NCBI RefSeq assembly: GCF_020084865.1
Contig: NZ_CP071953.1
Location: 1,116,001-1,180,000 of the forward strand
Length of the DNA stretch: 64,000 nucleotides
Source of the DNA: Candidatus Kaistella beijingensis
Lineage (GTDB): Bacteria > Bacteroidota > Bacteroidia > Flavobacteriales > Weeksellaceae
Direction: 5' to 3'
Made by a program: the position numbers and the translations under genes. The notes under the pieces are model-generated. The model ran no database searches. It was not told the origin of the DNA and was given only the letters and a program-made list of their open reading frames with translations. Numbering within the stretch: the stretch's first letter is position 1; each line of letters opens with the position of its first letter. This document shows, piece after piece, positions 43,847 to 53,363 of the stretch.

Positions 43847-44626
43847 ATGACCATTTTAGATAAAATAATAGCAAGAAAAAAAGAAGAAATTGCAAAAGCA
43901 AAATCCAAAATTTCTATTGAAGAACTAAAAAATTCAGAATTTTTTGGAAGGCCAACTTTTTCCCTGAAAGAAACCCTAAAAACCAAATCAGGAATTATTG
44001 CCGAGTTTAAGCGGAAATCACCGTCAAAAGGAATAATTAATGATAAAGTGTCGCCTTTGGAAGTCGTTTCTGCGTATGAAAAATTTGGTGCAAGCGGAAT
44101 TTCAATTCTTACAGATCCCGACTTTTTTGGCGGAAATTTTCAGGATATTTTGAAAGTTAGAAATTCCATCAACCTTCCGATTTTGCGCAAAGATTTTATG
44201 ATTGATGAATACCAATTTTATGAAGCCAAATCAATCGGAGCAGACGTTGTTTTGTTGATTGCATCTTGTCTTTCACCAAATCAAGTTCAGGAATTTACAG
44301 CATTGGCGCACGAACTCAATTTGGAAGTTTTGTTGGAAATTCATACCGAAGATGAGTTGCAACATTTCAATAAAAACATTGATTTAGTAGGCATTAATAA
44401 TCGAAATCTAAAAGATTTCAAAGTAGATTTGCAACATTCGGTTAATCTCAAAAATCTCTTGCCAAAAGATACTCTCTCGGTTGCCGAAAGTGGAATTTAC
44501 AGCGTTGAAGATTTTAAATATTTAAAGGAAAAAGGATTCGACGGATTTTTAATGGGAGAACATTTTATGAAAGACCAAAATCCTGCGGAAAAATTTGCGG
44601 AATTTTCCAATGAGATAATTTCTTAA
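43847..44626 (+). CDS. trpC: Indole-3-glycerol phosphate synthase
   Basis: 259 residues, TIM barrel. IIAEFKRKSPSKGIIND (catalytic Lys region), ISILTDPDFFGGNFQDI, LPILRKDFMIDEYQFYEAKS, LLEIHTEDEL, VGINNRNLKDFKVD, and VAESGIYS. Closes the ring of CdRP to indole-glycerol phosphate. Not fused to trpF here. Confidence 0.96.
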   Translation: MTILDKIIARKKEEIAKAKSKISIEELKNSEFFGRPTFSLKETLKTKSGIIAEFKRKSPSKGIINDKVSPLEVVSAYEKFGASGISILTDPDFFGGNFQDILKVRNSINLPILRKDFMIDEYQFYEAKSIGADVVLLIASCLSPNQVQEFTALAHELNLEVLLEIHTEDELQHFNKNIDLVGINNRNLKDFKVDLQHSVNLKNLLPKDTLSVAESGIYSVEDFKYLKEKGFDGFLMGEHFMKDQNPAEKFAEFSNEIIS

Positions 44627-44636
44627 TTAATTCACT

Positions 44637-45305
44637 GTGGAAAAAAAATCTCAAATCTCAAATCTCCAATCTCAAATCAAGTTAAAGGTTTGCGGTTTAA
44701 CGAAATTGAATCAAATTCAGGAATTAATTTATTTGAATGTAGATTTTCTTGGTTTTATTTTCTACGAAAAATCCCCGAGATTTGTTTTAAATCATTTAAG
44801 TTTTGATGAAATAAAATCTATAAATCATAAAGGAAAAGTTGGAGTTTTCGTCAATGAATCCATTGAAAAAATTATTGAAATAGCGGAAAGGGGTGGTTTA
44901 AACTATATTCAACTTCACGGCGATGAAGACGAACACTTCATTTTAAATCTAAGACAAAAATTAAATGAAAACATCAAAATAATTAAAGTTTTCAGAGTCG
45001 GAACACAAAACTTAAAACTTGAAACTTGGAACTTGAAACCAACCGATTACTTCCTGTTCGACACCGATTCCCAATCTTTTGGCGGAACAGGACAAACTTT
45101 TGATTGGAATATTTTAAATAATCTAGAAATTCCAAAACCCTATTTCTTGAGCGGCGGAATTTCACTTGAGAATTTTGAAAACATTAAAGATTTAAACCAA
45201 AAACCTTTTGCTTTGGACATCAACTCAAAATTTGAAACAGAACCTGGAATTAAGGATTTAGAAAAAGTAAAAAAAATTAAAACACTATTACAAGATGAAT
45301 TATAA
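44637..45305 (+). CDS. trpF: Phosphoribosylanthranilate isomerase with repeat-derived segments
   Basis: 222 residues from a GTG start at 44637. Family motifs: [77 protein letters not shown]. Residues about 4-15 ([12 protein letters not shown]) are encoded by W4 words TCTCAAATCTCAAATCTCC, and residues about 124-135 ([11 protein letters not shown]) by AACTTGAAACTTGGAACTTG. No ATG is available closer to the conserved LKVCGL. Ends overlapping the trpB start by 11 bp. Confidence 0.93.
   Translation: MEKKSQISNLQSQIKLKVCGLTKLNQIQELIYLNVDFLGFIFYEKSPRFVLNHLSFDEIKSINHKGKVGVFVNESIEKIIEIAERGGLNYIQLHGDEDEHFILNLRQKLNENIKIIKVFRVGTQNLKLETWNLKPTDYFLFDTDSQSFGGTGQTFDWNILNNLEIPKPYFLSGGISLENFENIKDLNQKPFALDINSKFETEPGIKDLEKVKKIKTLLQDEL
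45007..45040 (+). repeat. W4 word repeat in frame inside trpF
   Basis: AAAACTTAAAACTTGAAACT then TGGAACTTGAAACC: four near-copies of the 7-8-base unit AACTTGA, the same word family as in the hpt/adk spacer. Confidence 0.7.
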
Positions 45306-46500
45306 AAACCCCGACGAAAACGGTTATTACGGCGAATTTGGAGGCGCATTTATTCCCGAAATGCTTTATCCAAATGTTGCCGAATTGCAATCAAAATATT
45401 TAGAAATTATTGAGTCTGAAGAGTTCCAAAAAGAGTTTCAGGATTTGCTGAAAAACTATGTTGGTCGCGCAACACCACTTTATTTTGCCAAAAACTTGAG
45501 CGAGAAATATGGTGCCCAAATTTATCTGAAAAGAGAAGATTTGAATCACACAGGAGCACATAAAATCAACAACGCTTTAGGTCAGGCTTTGCTTGCTAAA
45601 AAATTAGGTAAAAATCGCATAATTGCAGAAACGGGAGCCGGACAACACGGCGTTGCGACGGCTACTGCATGTGCTTTGCTTGGTTTGGAATGCATTATTT
45701 ATATGGGAGAAATCGACATTGCTCGACAAGCACCAAATGTCGCACGAATGAAAATGCTTGGTGCAAAAGTTGTTCCTGCAAAATCAGGTTCAAAAACGCT
45801 GAAAGATGCGGTGAATGAAGCACTTCGAGATTGGATTAATAATCCTGTGACTACTCACTACATTATTGGAAGCGTGGTTGGTCCGCACCCTTTTCCTGAT
45901 TTGGTTGCGCGGTTTCAAAGTGTGATTTCTAAGGAAATAAGGGAACAACTTAATGAGAAAATCGGCAGAGAAAACCCTGATTATGTCATCGCTTGCGTTG
46001 GCGGCGGAAGCAATGCGGCAGGAACTTTTTACCATTTCGTGAATGAAGAAAATGTGAAGTTGATTGCCGCAGAAGCAGGCGGTTTTGGAATAAATTCGGG
46101 TAAATCTGCAGCGACGACTTTTTTGGGAACTCTCGGTGTTTTACACGGCAGCAAAAGTTTGGTGATGCAGGATAAAGACGGACAAGTAATCGAACCACAC
46201 TCCATTTCCGCAGGTTTGGATTATCCGGGAATCGGACCTTTTCATGCGAATTTATTTCAGCAAAATCGTGCGGAATTTTTCAGCATTAATGATGATGAAG
46301 CGTTGAAATCCGCTTTTGAACTGACAAAGTTGGAGGGAATTATTCCTGCTTTGGAAAGCGCGCACGCTTTGGCGGTTTTGGACAAGAAAAAGTTTGGAGA
46401 AAAAGAGGTATTGGTAATTTGTTTGAGCGGACGTGGTGATAAGGATATGGAAACGTATTTGCAAAAGATGGGAGATGCAAGATGGAAGATGGAAAAATAA
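45295..46500 (+). CDS. trpB: Tryptophan synthase beta chain
   Basis: 401 residues. Starts [26 protein letters not shown] Lys in [16 protein letters not shown] near residue 85-100, [20 protein letters not shown], and [15 protein letters not shown]. Its PLP phosphate cage and catalytic residues are complete. Last ten residues (GDARWKMEK) are encoded by W3 words GATGCAAGATGGAAGATGG. Overlaps trpF by 11 bp, so is probably coupled. Confidence 0.96.
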   Translation: MNYKNPDENGYYGEFGGAFIPEMLYPNVAELQSKYLEIIESEEFQKEFQDLLKNYVGRATPLYFAKNLSEKYGAQIYLKREDLNHTGAHKINNALGQALLAKKLGKNRIIAETGAGQHGVATATACALLGLECIIYMGEIDIARQAPNVARMKMLGAKVVPAKSGSKTLKDAVNEALRDWINNPVTTHYIIGSVVGPHPFPDLVARFQSVISKEIREQLNEKIGRENPDYVIACVGGGSNAAGTFYHFVNEENVKLIAAEAGGFGINSGKSAATTFLGTLGVLHGSKSLVMQDKDGQVIEPHSISAGLDYPGIGPFHANLFQQNRAEFFSINDDEALKSAFELTKLEGIIPALESAHALAVLDKKKFGEKEVLVICLSGRGDKDMETYLQKMGDARWKMEK

Positions 46501-46537
46501 AGATTAAGAAATCCAAAAACTTTTAAAACTAAATTTT

Positions 46538-47317
46538 ATGAACAAAGATAACTTCGGACTTCGGACTTCGGACTTCGGGCTTCAAAAAAAACTCAATATA
46601 TATTTCACCGCAGGAATTCCGAATTTGGAAGACACGGGAAAAATTGCGAAATTAATCCAAGATTCAGGTGCAGATATGATGGAAATAGGTATTCCATATT
46701 CCGACCCGGTTGCTGATGGACCTGTAATTCAGGAAGGACACGTTTTAGCGTTACAGAACGGTATGACCATCAAAAAACTTTTCGAGCAGTTGGCGGAAAT
46801 AAAAGAATCCGTCACGATTCCTAAAATTTTAATGGGATATCTAAATCCTGTAATTCAGTTTGGATTTGAAAATTTCTGCAAAAAATGTCAGGAAGTTGGG
46901 ATTTTCGGATTGATTTTGCCTGATTTGCCGCCTTTTGAATTTGAAAAAAAGTATCAGCAAATTTTGGAGCACTATGGATTGAATTTCATTTTCTTGGTAA
47001 CACCAGAAACTTCTGAAGAGCGCATTAAATACTTGGATTCTTTGAGTTCGGGCTTTTTGTACGCCGTTTCAAGTTCATCAACAACAGGGAAGGAAAATGC
47101 AAATGTGAAGAATGAAGAATATTTGGAAAGACTTTCAACATTAAACTTAAAAAATCCCGTGTATGTTGGTTTTGGGATTAAGAACAAAATTGACTTTGAA
47201 TCTGTTACAGAACATTTGGAAGGTGGTATTATCGGAACTGCATTTGTAAAAATATTGCTTGAAAATAAGGGTTTTGAAGAAAAAGCCAAAAGTTTTATTC
47301 ATGGCATAAAGAATTAA
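46538..47317 (+). CDS. trpA: Tryptophan synthase alpha chain
   Basis: 259 residues. KKLNIYFTAGIPNLEDTGKI, DMMEIGIPYSDPVADGPVIQ (catalytic Glu and Asp), FGLILPDLPPFEFEKKY, YAVSSSSTTGKE, and YVGFGIKNK. Residues about 5-15 (NFGLRTSDFGL) are encoded by CTTCGGACTTCGGACTTCGG words (W3). Normal family start is probably near KKLNIYF. Last gene of the trp operon; a small AAACCT/AGGTTT palindrome lies at 47339-47353. Confidence 0.95.
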   Translation: MNKDNFGLRTSDFGLQKKLNIYFTAGIPNLEDTGKIAKLIQDSGADMMEIGIPYSDPVADGPVIQEGHVLALQNGMTIKKLFEQLAEIKESVTIPKILMGYLNPVIQFGFENFCKKCQEVGIFGLILPDLPPFEFEKKYQQILEHYGLNFIFLVTPETSEERIKYLDSLSSGFLYAVSSSSTTGKENANVKNEEYLERLSTLNLKNPVYVGFGIKNKIDFESVTEHLEGGIIGTAFVKILLENKGFEEKAKSFIHGIKN

Positions 47318-47376
47318 ATGTTTAAATTTGACTTCATTAAACCTTATAGGTTTCCTAACAAATCAATAAAAATATT

Positions 47377-47886
47377 TTGAAAATCAACCTTACCAAACAG
47401 TCGGGAATCTATACTTTGACTTCCGAACAGAAGCTTCCGATTTCTTTGGAAAAAGCTTGGGAGTTTTTTACGCTTCCTACCAATTTGGACAGAATTACGC
47501 CGAAAGAAATGCAGTTCGAAATCACGAACAATCCATCTGCAAAAACGTATCTCGGACAAATCATCACCTATAAAATCGGCATTTTACCTTTTATTAAAAG
47601 CAATTGGATTACCGAAATCACCCATTTTGAAAGCCCAAATAAAAATGATCATAAAAGCAGTTTCTTTGTGGATGAACAACGTTTCGGACCTTACGCAATG
47701 TGGCATCACGAACATCATTTTCAAGAGATTTCTGATAGAGAAGTTTTGATGACCGACATTGTCAACTTTAAACTTCCTTTTGGAATTTTGGGGGATTTAT
47801 TGGCAGGAAATTATGTGAGAAACAAGGTGAAATTTATTTTTGAAAGTCGATTTAAAATTCTTGAAAATATTTTTGAAGCTGACTAG
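47377..47886 (+). CDS. SRPBCC-family protein
   Basis: 169 residues from a TTG start (no ATG nearby). Pattern of the START/SRPBCC ligand-binding fold as in cell-division inhibitor-like or SRPBCC proteins: SLEKAWEFFTLPTNLDRITPKE, GPYAMWHHEHHFQEISDREVLMTDIVNFKLPFG. Ligand unknown. Follows trpA by about 60 bp; same strand but probably not in the biosynthetic pathway. Confidence 0.8.
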   Translation: MKINLTKQSGIYTLTSEQKLPISLEKAWEFFTLPTNLDRITPKEMQFEITNNPSAKTYLGQIITYKIGILPFIKSNWITEITHFESPNKNDHKSSFFVDEQRFGPYAMWHHEHHFQEISDREVLMTDIVNFKLPFGILGDLLAGNYVRNKVKFIFESRFKILENIFEAD

Positions 47887-47923
47887 ATTTATACCCTTTT
47901 AACGCTCAAACTCTCACACAACA

Positions 47924-49606
47924 CTACTCCACTGCGACAGAATCATCGCCACGTCCATCTGCGACTGCGGTTGCGTTTCCTTTTTCATCAATCACAATCA
48001 TTTCGGTTCTGCCGATTTGGTTCCATCTTTCAATTTTGTAACCGAGTTTTTCTAAATTAGAAATGGTGGTTTCAGGGAAATGTTTTTCTACCGCAACAAT
48101 TTCCGGAAGCCATTGATGATGAAATTTTGGAAGATTGACAGAAAAATTTGGATTCAGTTTAAAATCCACCACATTCACGATCGACTGATAAACAGAAGTT
48201 GGAATCGTAGTTCCACCTGGAGTTCCAACGACGATGAAAGGTTTTCCGTTTTTCAAAACAATGGTCGGAGTCATGGAGGAAAGCATTCTTTTTCCCGGCT
48301 CAATTTTATTCGCTTCACCGCCAACTGCGCCGAACATATTGGGAACGCCCGGTTTGATGGAGAAATCGTCCATTTCATTGTTGAGGAAAAATCCTGCACC
48401 AGAAACGACAACTTTACTTCCATAAAGTCCGTTCAAAGTCGTGGTGACTGCAACTGCATTTCCTTCTTTGTCGATGATTGAAATGTGTGTAGTTTCGGTA
48501 GATTCTTTTGGTTGAGGAATAATTTTTCCAACTTCGGAACTAGGTGTCGCCTGATTTTTATGGAAAGATTTCCAACGGTTTTTCAGATATTCTTCAGAAA
48601 TCAGCATCGAAGTTTGATCATTAATAAAAGCGGGATCGCCCATAAATTCGGCTCTGTCTGCGAATGCGCGTCTTTCAGCTTCCACCATAATTTGAACAGC
48701 TTCGGTTGAATTTTGTTGGTATTTTTCAAGGTTTTCAAAAGAAGACATTTTCAGCATTTGAGCCAACAAAACTCCGCCGCTTGAAGGTAACGGCATCGAG
48801 ACAATTTCATTTCCTTTATAATCGAAAACGATGGGTTTTCTTTCGGCAACTTTATAGTTCTTTAGATCATTTAAAGTGATTATTCCGTTTCCGCGCTTCA
48901 TTTCATCGACGATTAATTCTGCTGTTTTTCCTTCGTAGAAACCTTTCGCTCCATTTTTTTGAATGAGTTTTAAAGTTTCCGCCAAATCTTTTTGAACCAA
49001 AATATCGGCCTGTTTCCATTTATCTTTTTGAAAAACAGTTTTATTTTTATTATGTTGGTTAAAAAATTCCATCTGATTGTTGAGCAAGTTTGCTTCTCGT
49101 TCGGTGATCGCAAAACCTTTTTCCGCCAAATCAATTGCAGGCTGAATTAATTTTTCCATCGGAAGTTTCGCATATTTCAAAGTGGCAAAAAATCCTGCAA
49201 CAGAACCAGGAATTCCGACCGCTAATCTTCCGTTTTGGGAAAGGTCGGTATTGGCTTTTCCGTTTTTGTCGAGGTACATATCTCTTGAAGATTTTTCCGG
49301 TGCCGTTTCACGAAAATCGATGGTAAATTTTTCGCCATTATTTTTTACACCAACCAAGAAACCACCACCACCAATATTTCCTGCTTGTGGATAAACTACG
49401 GCTAAAGCATATTGCGTCGCAATTACAGCGTCATAAGCATTTCCGCCCATTTTCATTATTTTTGCTCCGGCTTCACTTGCAAGTGGATGTGCGGAAACCA
49501 CCAAACCTTTGTCTTTCGTCCTGATCTCTTTTACAATATTGATATCAGTAAATTGTGAAAAAGCGAGGTGTGAAAACAGAACAGAAAGCAGGAGAAATTT
49601 TTTCAT
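47924..49606 (-). CDS. ggt: Gamma-glutamyltransferase
   Basis: 560 residues with a signal peptide (MKKFLLLSVLFSHLAFSQ). Typical Ntn-hydrolase GGT: VSAHPLASEAGAKIMKMGGNAYDA, NIGGGGFLVGV, and the autoprocessing site with nucleophile Thr in ESTETTHISIIDKEGNAV. Small-subunit motif LSSMTPTIVLKNGKP and GTPGGTTIPTSVYQ. It acts in the periplasm on glutathione and gamma-glutamyl peptides. Convergent with the SRPBCC gene. Confidence 0.95.
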   Translation of the reverse strand: MKKFLLLSVLFSHLAFSQFTDINIVKEIRTKDKGLVVSAHPLASEAGAKIMKMGGNAYDAVIATQYALAVVYPQAGNIGGGGFLVGVKNNGEKFTIDFRETAPEKSSRDMYLDKNGKANTDLSQNGRLAVGIPGSVAGFFATLKYAKLPMEKLIQPAIDLAEKGFAITEREANLLNNQMEFFNQHNKNKTVFQKDKWKQADILVQKDLAETLKLIQKNGAKGFYEGKTAELIVDEMKRGNGIITLNDLKNYKVAERKPIVFDYKGNEIVSMPLPSSGGVLLAQMLKMSSFENLEKYQQNSTEAVQIMVEAERRAFADRAEFMGDPAFINDQTSMLISEEYLKNRWKSFHKNQATPSSEVGKIIPQPKESTETTHISIIDKEGNAVAVTTTLNGLYGSKVVVSGAGFFLNNEMDDFSIKPGVPNMFGAVGGEANKIEPGKRMLSSMTPTIVLKNGKPFIVVGTPGGTTIPTSVYQSIVNVVDFKLNPNFSVNLPKFHHQWLPEIVAVEKHFPETTISNLEKLGYKIERWNQIGRTEMIVIDEKGNATAVADGRGDDSVAVE

Positions 49607-49688
49607 TTTTAAAATTTAATCAAAATTACAGATTTGTTTCGGAAAGCATTTCAATTTTTTTAAATTTGCGTAAATCTAAATCTCGAAA

Positions 49689-50654
49689 ATGGAATCCCAC
49701 ACGGAAAAAATTCTTATCACAGGCGCACTCGGACAAATCGGTACCGAACTTACCAATAGATTAGTTGCCATTCACGGCGCAGAAAACGTAGTCGCTTCCG
49801 GACTTGACCGATGGGACAAAAAGTTAACTTCCGCAGGATTTTATGAAAGGATGGACGTAACAAATACCCAACTCGTTCGCCAAGTCATCAAAGATTATGA
49901 AATTACCACCGTTTATCATTTGGCTTCTTTGCTTTCGGGAACTTCCGAGAAACAGCCGCTTTTTGCTTGGAGATTAAACATTGAACCTCTACTCCATTTC
50001 TGTGAATTGGCAAAAGAAGGCTTGATTAAAAAAATATTTTGGCCAAGTTCGATTGCTGTTTTTGGGAAAGGAATTCCGAAAGAAAATGTTGGACAGGACG
50101 TAGTTTTAAATCCGACAACGGTTTATGGAATTTCTAAGATGGCGGGAGAAAAATGGTGCGAATATTATCACGATAAATTTGGCGTAGATGTAAGAAGCAT
50201 CCGTTATCCTGGATTAATTTCCTGGAAAACTCCGGCAGGAGGCGGAACAACCGATTATGCAGTAGAAATTTTCTATGAAGCCGTGGAAGAAGGAAAATAC
50301 ACCAGTTTTATTTCTGAAAACACTGCAATGCCGATGCTTTATATGGACGACGCGATTAATGCAACTTTGAAATTAATGGAGGCTCCAAAAGACAAAATCA
50401 CGGTTCACACGTCTTATAATTTGGGCGGGATGTCCTTCACTCCAAAACAACTTGCAGAGGAAATTAAAAAAGAGATGCCTGATTTTAGCATTGACTACAA
50501 AACGGATTTCAGACAGGCGATTGCAGATTCCTGGCCAGCTTCAATTGACGATTCGGTCGCCAAAAAAGATTGGGGACTTTCCTATGATTTTGATATTTCT
50601 GAAATGACGAAAGACATGCTCAAAAATCTTAAGATAAAACTGAACGCCAATTAA
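49689..50654 (+). CDS. NAD-dependent epimerase/dehydratase (L-threonine dehydrogenase-like)
   Basis: 321 residues. Rossmann motif ILITGALGQIGTELTNRL at residues 8-25, YHLASLLSGTSEKQP, SSIAVFG, catalytic YGISKMAGEKWCEYY (Tyr/Lys), and RYPGLISWKTPAGGGTTDYA. These match the short-chain L-threonine 3-dehydrogenase type (converts threonine to 2-amino-3-ketobutyrate). A TAAATTTG box at 49661-49668 probably drives it. Confidence 0.88.
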   Translation: MESHTEKILITGALGQIGTELTNRLVAIHGAENVVASGLDRWDKKLTSAGFYERMDVTNTQLVRQVIKDYEITTVYHLASLLSGTSEKQPLFAWRLNIEPLLHFCELAKEGLIKKIFWPSSIAVFGKGIPKENVGQDVVLNPTTVYGISKMAGEKWCEYYHDKFGVDVRSIRYPGLISWKTPAGGGTTDYAVEIFYEAVEEGKYTSFISENTAMPMLYMDDAINATLKLMEAPKDKITVHTSYNLGGMSFTPKQLAEEIKKEMPDFSIDYKTDFRQAIADSWPASIDDSVAKKDWGLSYDFDISEMTKDMLKNLKIKLNAN

Positions 50655-50660
50655 ACATTA

Positions 50661-51413
50661 ATGATTTTACTGAGTTTCAACATTACCAATAACGAGAAGA
50701 AATTTAAAAATAACTTCTCTATTGATGATGAAAAGATTCTCGAAATTACGGTAGACAACACGGAAGCGATTCTGCGGATTCTAGAAAACCACAATATTTT
50801 GGTTAGTTTTTTCATTGAAGTTTCACTGGCAGAAAAAACGCAACTTCTAATAAAGAAAATCATTTCAAAAGGTCATGAAATCGCTTTTTATAACGAGTTT
50901 TCCACTTTACTTGAAATTGAAAGCGCAAAAATCAAGACCGAAAAATTCACTGGAAAACTTATTCGCGGTTTCCGGCAACAAGATGCTCAATTTTCAGAGA
51001 GTGCAATCAAGAGTTTGGGATTCAATTACATTTCAAACATCGATAATGCCAATATTCTTTTTCCGTTTAAAAGATTAGAAAGAAGCACGGAAATTATTGA
51101 AAAAAATGGCATCAGTATTATCCCTGAAAGCATTTCTCCCTATTCCCAAATTCCTTATAATGACTTTGTTTTTCAAATAGCACCGTTGACGTATTATAAG
51201 AATATGGTTTTTGAAACCATTAAGAAGGATGATTTTGTTCTTATTTATTTAAATTCCTGGCAGTTTACCGATTTTGATAAGTTCGGGTTTAAAATCCCTT
51301 TTTACCGAAAGTACAATTACGGACGAAAAATGGAGGATAAACTCGAAAGTTTTTTAAGTTGGATCAATGAAAATGAATTGGCGACTTCCAGGGTGAAAGA
51401 TTTCATCTTTTGA
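50661..51413 (+). CDS. Polysaccharide-deacetylase-like protein, lacking the usual metal-site motifs
   Basis: 250 residues. Layout LEITVDNTEAILRILENHNI, GHEIAFYNEFSTLLEIE, RGFRQQDAQF and PYNDFVFQIAP matches NodB-family proteins of flavobacteria where the first Asp-rich and HxxxH metal motifs are altered (GHEIAFYNEF instead of GHEIGSHTH). Enzymatic activity is therefore doubtful. Follows the epimerase by 6 bp, same strand. Confidence 0.7.
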   Translation: MILLSFNITNNEKKFKNNFSIDDEKILEITVDNTEAILRILENHNILVSFFIEVSLAEKTQLLIKKIISKGHEIAFYNEFSTLLEIESAKIKTEKFTGKLIRGFRQQDAQFSESAIKSLGFNYISNIDNANILFPFKRLERSTEIIEKNGISIIPESISPYSQIPYNDFVFQIAPLTYYKNMVFETIKKDDFVLIYLNSWQFTDFDKFGFKIPFYRKYNYGRKMEDKLESFLSWINENELATSRVKDFIF

Positions 51414-51509
51414 TTTTCAATATAATATGCATTGCATTGTTTTAATTTTACTTTTTTAATATTTAAAATTTAATTTAATTGCATATATCACAAATAACTA
51501 AATTTTATG

Positions 51510-51540
51510 TTGTATAATTCGTTTTTGTTTGTTAACTTTG
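51510..51540 (+). promoter_or_regulatory. Promoter of the T9SS cargo gene
   Basis: TTG (51510-51512), 20 bp spacer, TAACTTTG (51533-51540): a good Bacteroidota promoter. It lies inside the longest open frame, which supports the internal ATG at 51573 as the true start. Confidence 0.65.
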
Positions 51541-51572
51541 AAAGCAAGTTTAACCAAAACAATTATTACATT

Positions 51573-53183
51573 ATGAAAAAACTTTTACTTATTGCCTCGT
51601 TTTTGGCAATCCCGTTTTTCGGAAGCGGACAGATTTTTCAGGAAAATTTTGATGGCGCAGGTCCCGGTTTCGCGGCTTGGACCCTGATTGATGTAGACGG
51701 CCTTACTCACGCAGCGAATGTAGCAGAATTTAATGCAGGTGCATGGATTAGAAAAGACAGAGGTGGACCCACCCCAAACTATGGTGGTCCCGACGGAGAC
51801 TTTGCTGCAATGAGCTCCTCATGGTATGATCCTGCAGGAACTTCAAACGACTGGCTCATTTCCCCACAAATTACACTCCCTGCTGCTGCAGCATTTTTAC
51901 AGTGGGATGCAAAGGCACAAGATCCACAATACAAAGATGGTTATAAAGTAATGCTTGCACCCAACGGAGGAAATACCGTGGCAGATTTTACGGTACAGCT
52001 CTTCAGCATTGCTGCAGAAAATTCCACTTGGACAACCAGAACTATTTCACTTGCTGCCTACGCAGGTACAAATGTGCGCATTGCGTTCGTGAATAACTCC
52101 AATGATATGTTTGTGTTGTTGGTTGACAATATTTCTGTTCAATTGGCTCCGACTTCACCTCCAGGTTGTCCAACACTTACATCTCCATCAAATAACGCAA
52201 TTGACGTAGATTACATGACTCCTGTTACATTGTCGTGGACCGCTCCTGTGGGTGGACAAACCGCATCAAGTTACGATGTATTTTTCGGTACAACAGCTAA
52301 TCCGACCACATTGTTAACTAATGTGACCACTACAACTGCTTCAGTACCAATTACAAGTCTCGCCCCTTCAACAACTTATTACTGGAGAGTAGAGTCTAAA
52401 AACGGCGCAGGAAATTCAACAGGATGTTCGGAATTCAAATTCACTACAAAAGCAAATCCATTTGCACCTTATTGTGGACCACTTCCATTTACATTTACCG
52501 TTGAGCCTATTACTTTGGTAAATTTCGCAGGAATTGATAATACCAGTTCAGCAGCTACAGCAGGTGCGACACAACACGAAAACTTCACAACCATTTCGGG
52601 TAGTGTTACTGCAGGGAACTCTTATCCAATTACATTAAAAGGAAACACCAACGGAAACTATACCAACAGATTCGTGGTATTTGCAGATTGGAATCAAAAT
52701 GGCGTTCTAAATGATCCAGGTGAAGTTTATGAAATTACCCAAACTATTGTAAATTCCAACGGAACAGATGGTGTACAGGCCGTTCAAACTTTAGCGGTAC
52801 CTGCGACAGCACTCAATGGAACAACAAGACTGAGAGTTAAAAAGATTTTTGGAACGACTAATTTCCTCAATCCTTGTTTAGGTGCATCTTTCGGACAGGC
52901 TGAAGATTACAGCTTAGTAGTTTCTGGAAGTGCGGCAGTTTCTAATGCCAACAAAGCACAGGCAAAAGTTTATCCAAACCCTGTAGTTGATGTTTTGAAT
53001 GTAGAATCGGCCTCTAAAGTGATATCGCTTTCGGTATATGATCTCTCAGGAAAAGCAGTTTCTTCTCACACTTTGAACGCTGTGAAATCTCAGGTTAATC
53101 TATCAAAATTATCACCGGGAGTTTACATCGTAAACATTGAAACTGAAAACGGAACGCAATCCGTGAAAATTGTTAAAAAATAA
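51573..53183 (+). CDS. T9SS type A sorting domain protein with choice-of-anchor and Fn3 modules
   Basis: 536 residues from ATG 51573. Signal peptide MKKLLLIASFLAIPFFGSG. Order: an N-terminal jelly-roll of the choice-of-anchor J type (FQENFDGAGPGFAAWTLIDV, SNDWLISPQITLP), a fibronectin III domain (SPPGCPTLTSPSNNAIDV ... TTYYWRVESKNGAGNS), a GEVED-type domain (NRFVVFADWNQNGVLND, SFGQAEDYSLVV), and the C-terminal sorting domain (VYPNPVVDVLNV ... LSPGVYIVNIETENGTQSV). It is exported by the type IX system to the surface or medium; no catalytic domain is seen. Confidence 0.9.
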   Translation: MKKLLLIASFLAIPFFGSGQIFQENFDGAGPGFAAWTLIDVDGLTHAANVAEFNAGAWIRKDRGGPTPNYGGPDGDFAAMSSSWYDPAGTSNDWLISPQITLPAAAAFLQWDAKAQDPQYKDGYKVMLAPNGGNTVADFTVQLFSIAAENSTWTTRTISLAAYAGTNVRIAFVNNSNDMFVLLVDNISVQLAPTSPPGCPTLTSPSNNAIDVDYMTPVTLSWTAPVGGQTASSYDVFFGTTANPTTLLTNVTTTTASVPITSLAPSTTYYWRVESKNGAGNSTGCSEFKFTTKANPFAPYCGPLPFTFTVEPITLVNFAGIDNTSSAATAGATQHENFTTISGSVTAGNSYPITLKGNTNGNYTNRFVVFADWNQNGVLNDPGEVYEITQTIVNSNGTDGVQAVQTLAVPATALNGTTRLRVKKIFGTTNFLNPCLGASFGQAEDYSLVVSGSAAVSNANKAQAKVYPNPVVDVLNVESASKVISLSVYDLSGKAVSSHTLNAVKSQVNLSKLSPGVYIVNIETENGTQSVKIVKK

Positions 53184-53208
53184 ACTTTAACTCTTAATAT
53201 CAACGAAA

Positions 53209-53235
53209 GGTCTGCAGAAATGCAGATCTTTTTTT
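53209..53235 (+). terminator. Terminator of the T9SS cargo gene
   Basis: GGTCTGCA/TGCAGATC stem, tetraloop GAAA, then TTTTTTT. Confidence 0.85.
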
Positions 53236-53278
53236 GTGATCGTATTTAAGTCAGTATCAATTTTATTATATAAATTTT

Positions 53279-53326
53279 GAAAATCAATTTCTTAGTCCCG
53301 ACCCTGAACGGTGGAAATTGATTTTC
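53279..53326. repeat. 13 bp perfect inverted repeat upstream of rpsF
   Basis: GAAAATCAATTTC (53279-53291) and GAAATTGATTTTC (53314-53326) with a 22-base loop TTAGTCCCGACCCTGAACGG then TG. Lies between the previous terminator and the rpsF promoter. Not followed directly by a T run. Confidence 0.7.
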
Positions 53327-53363
53327 TTAAGAGCTTTATTTTTTTATTTATTGTACTGAAACC

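Noticed and set aside
51507..51572. Upstream 22-codon extension of the T9SS cargo protein
   Set aside because: It contains the promoter TTG-N20-TAACTTTG and would hide the signal peptide.
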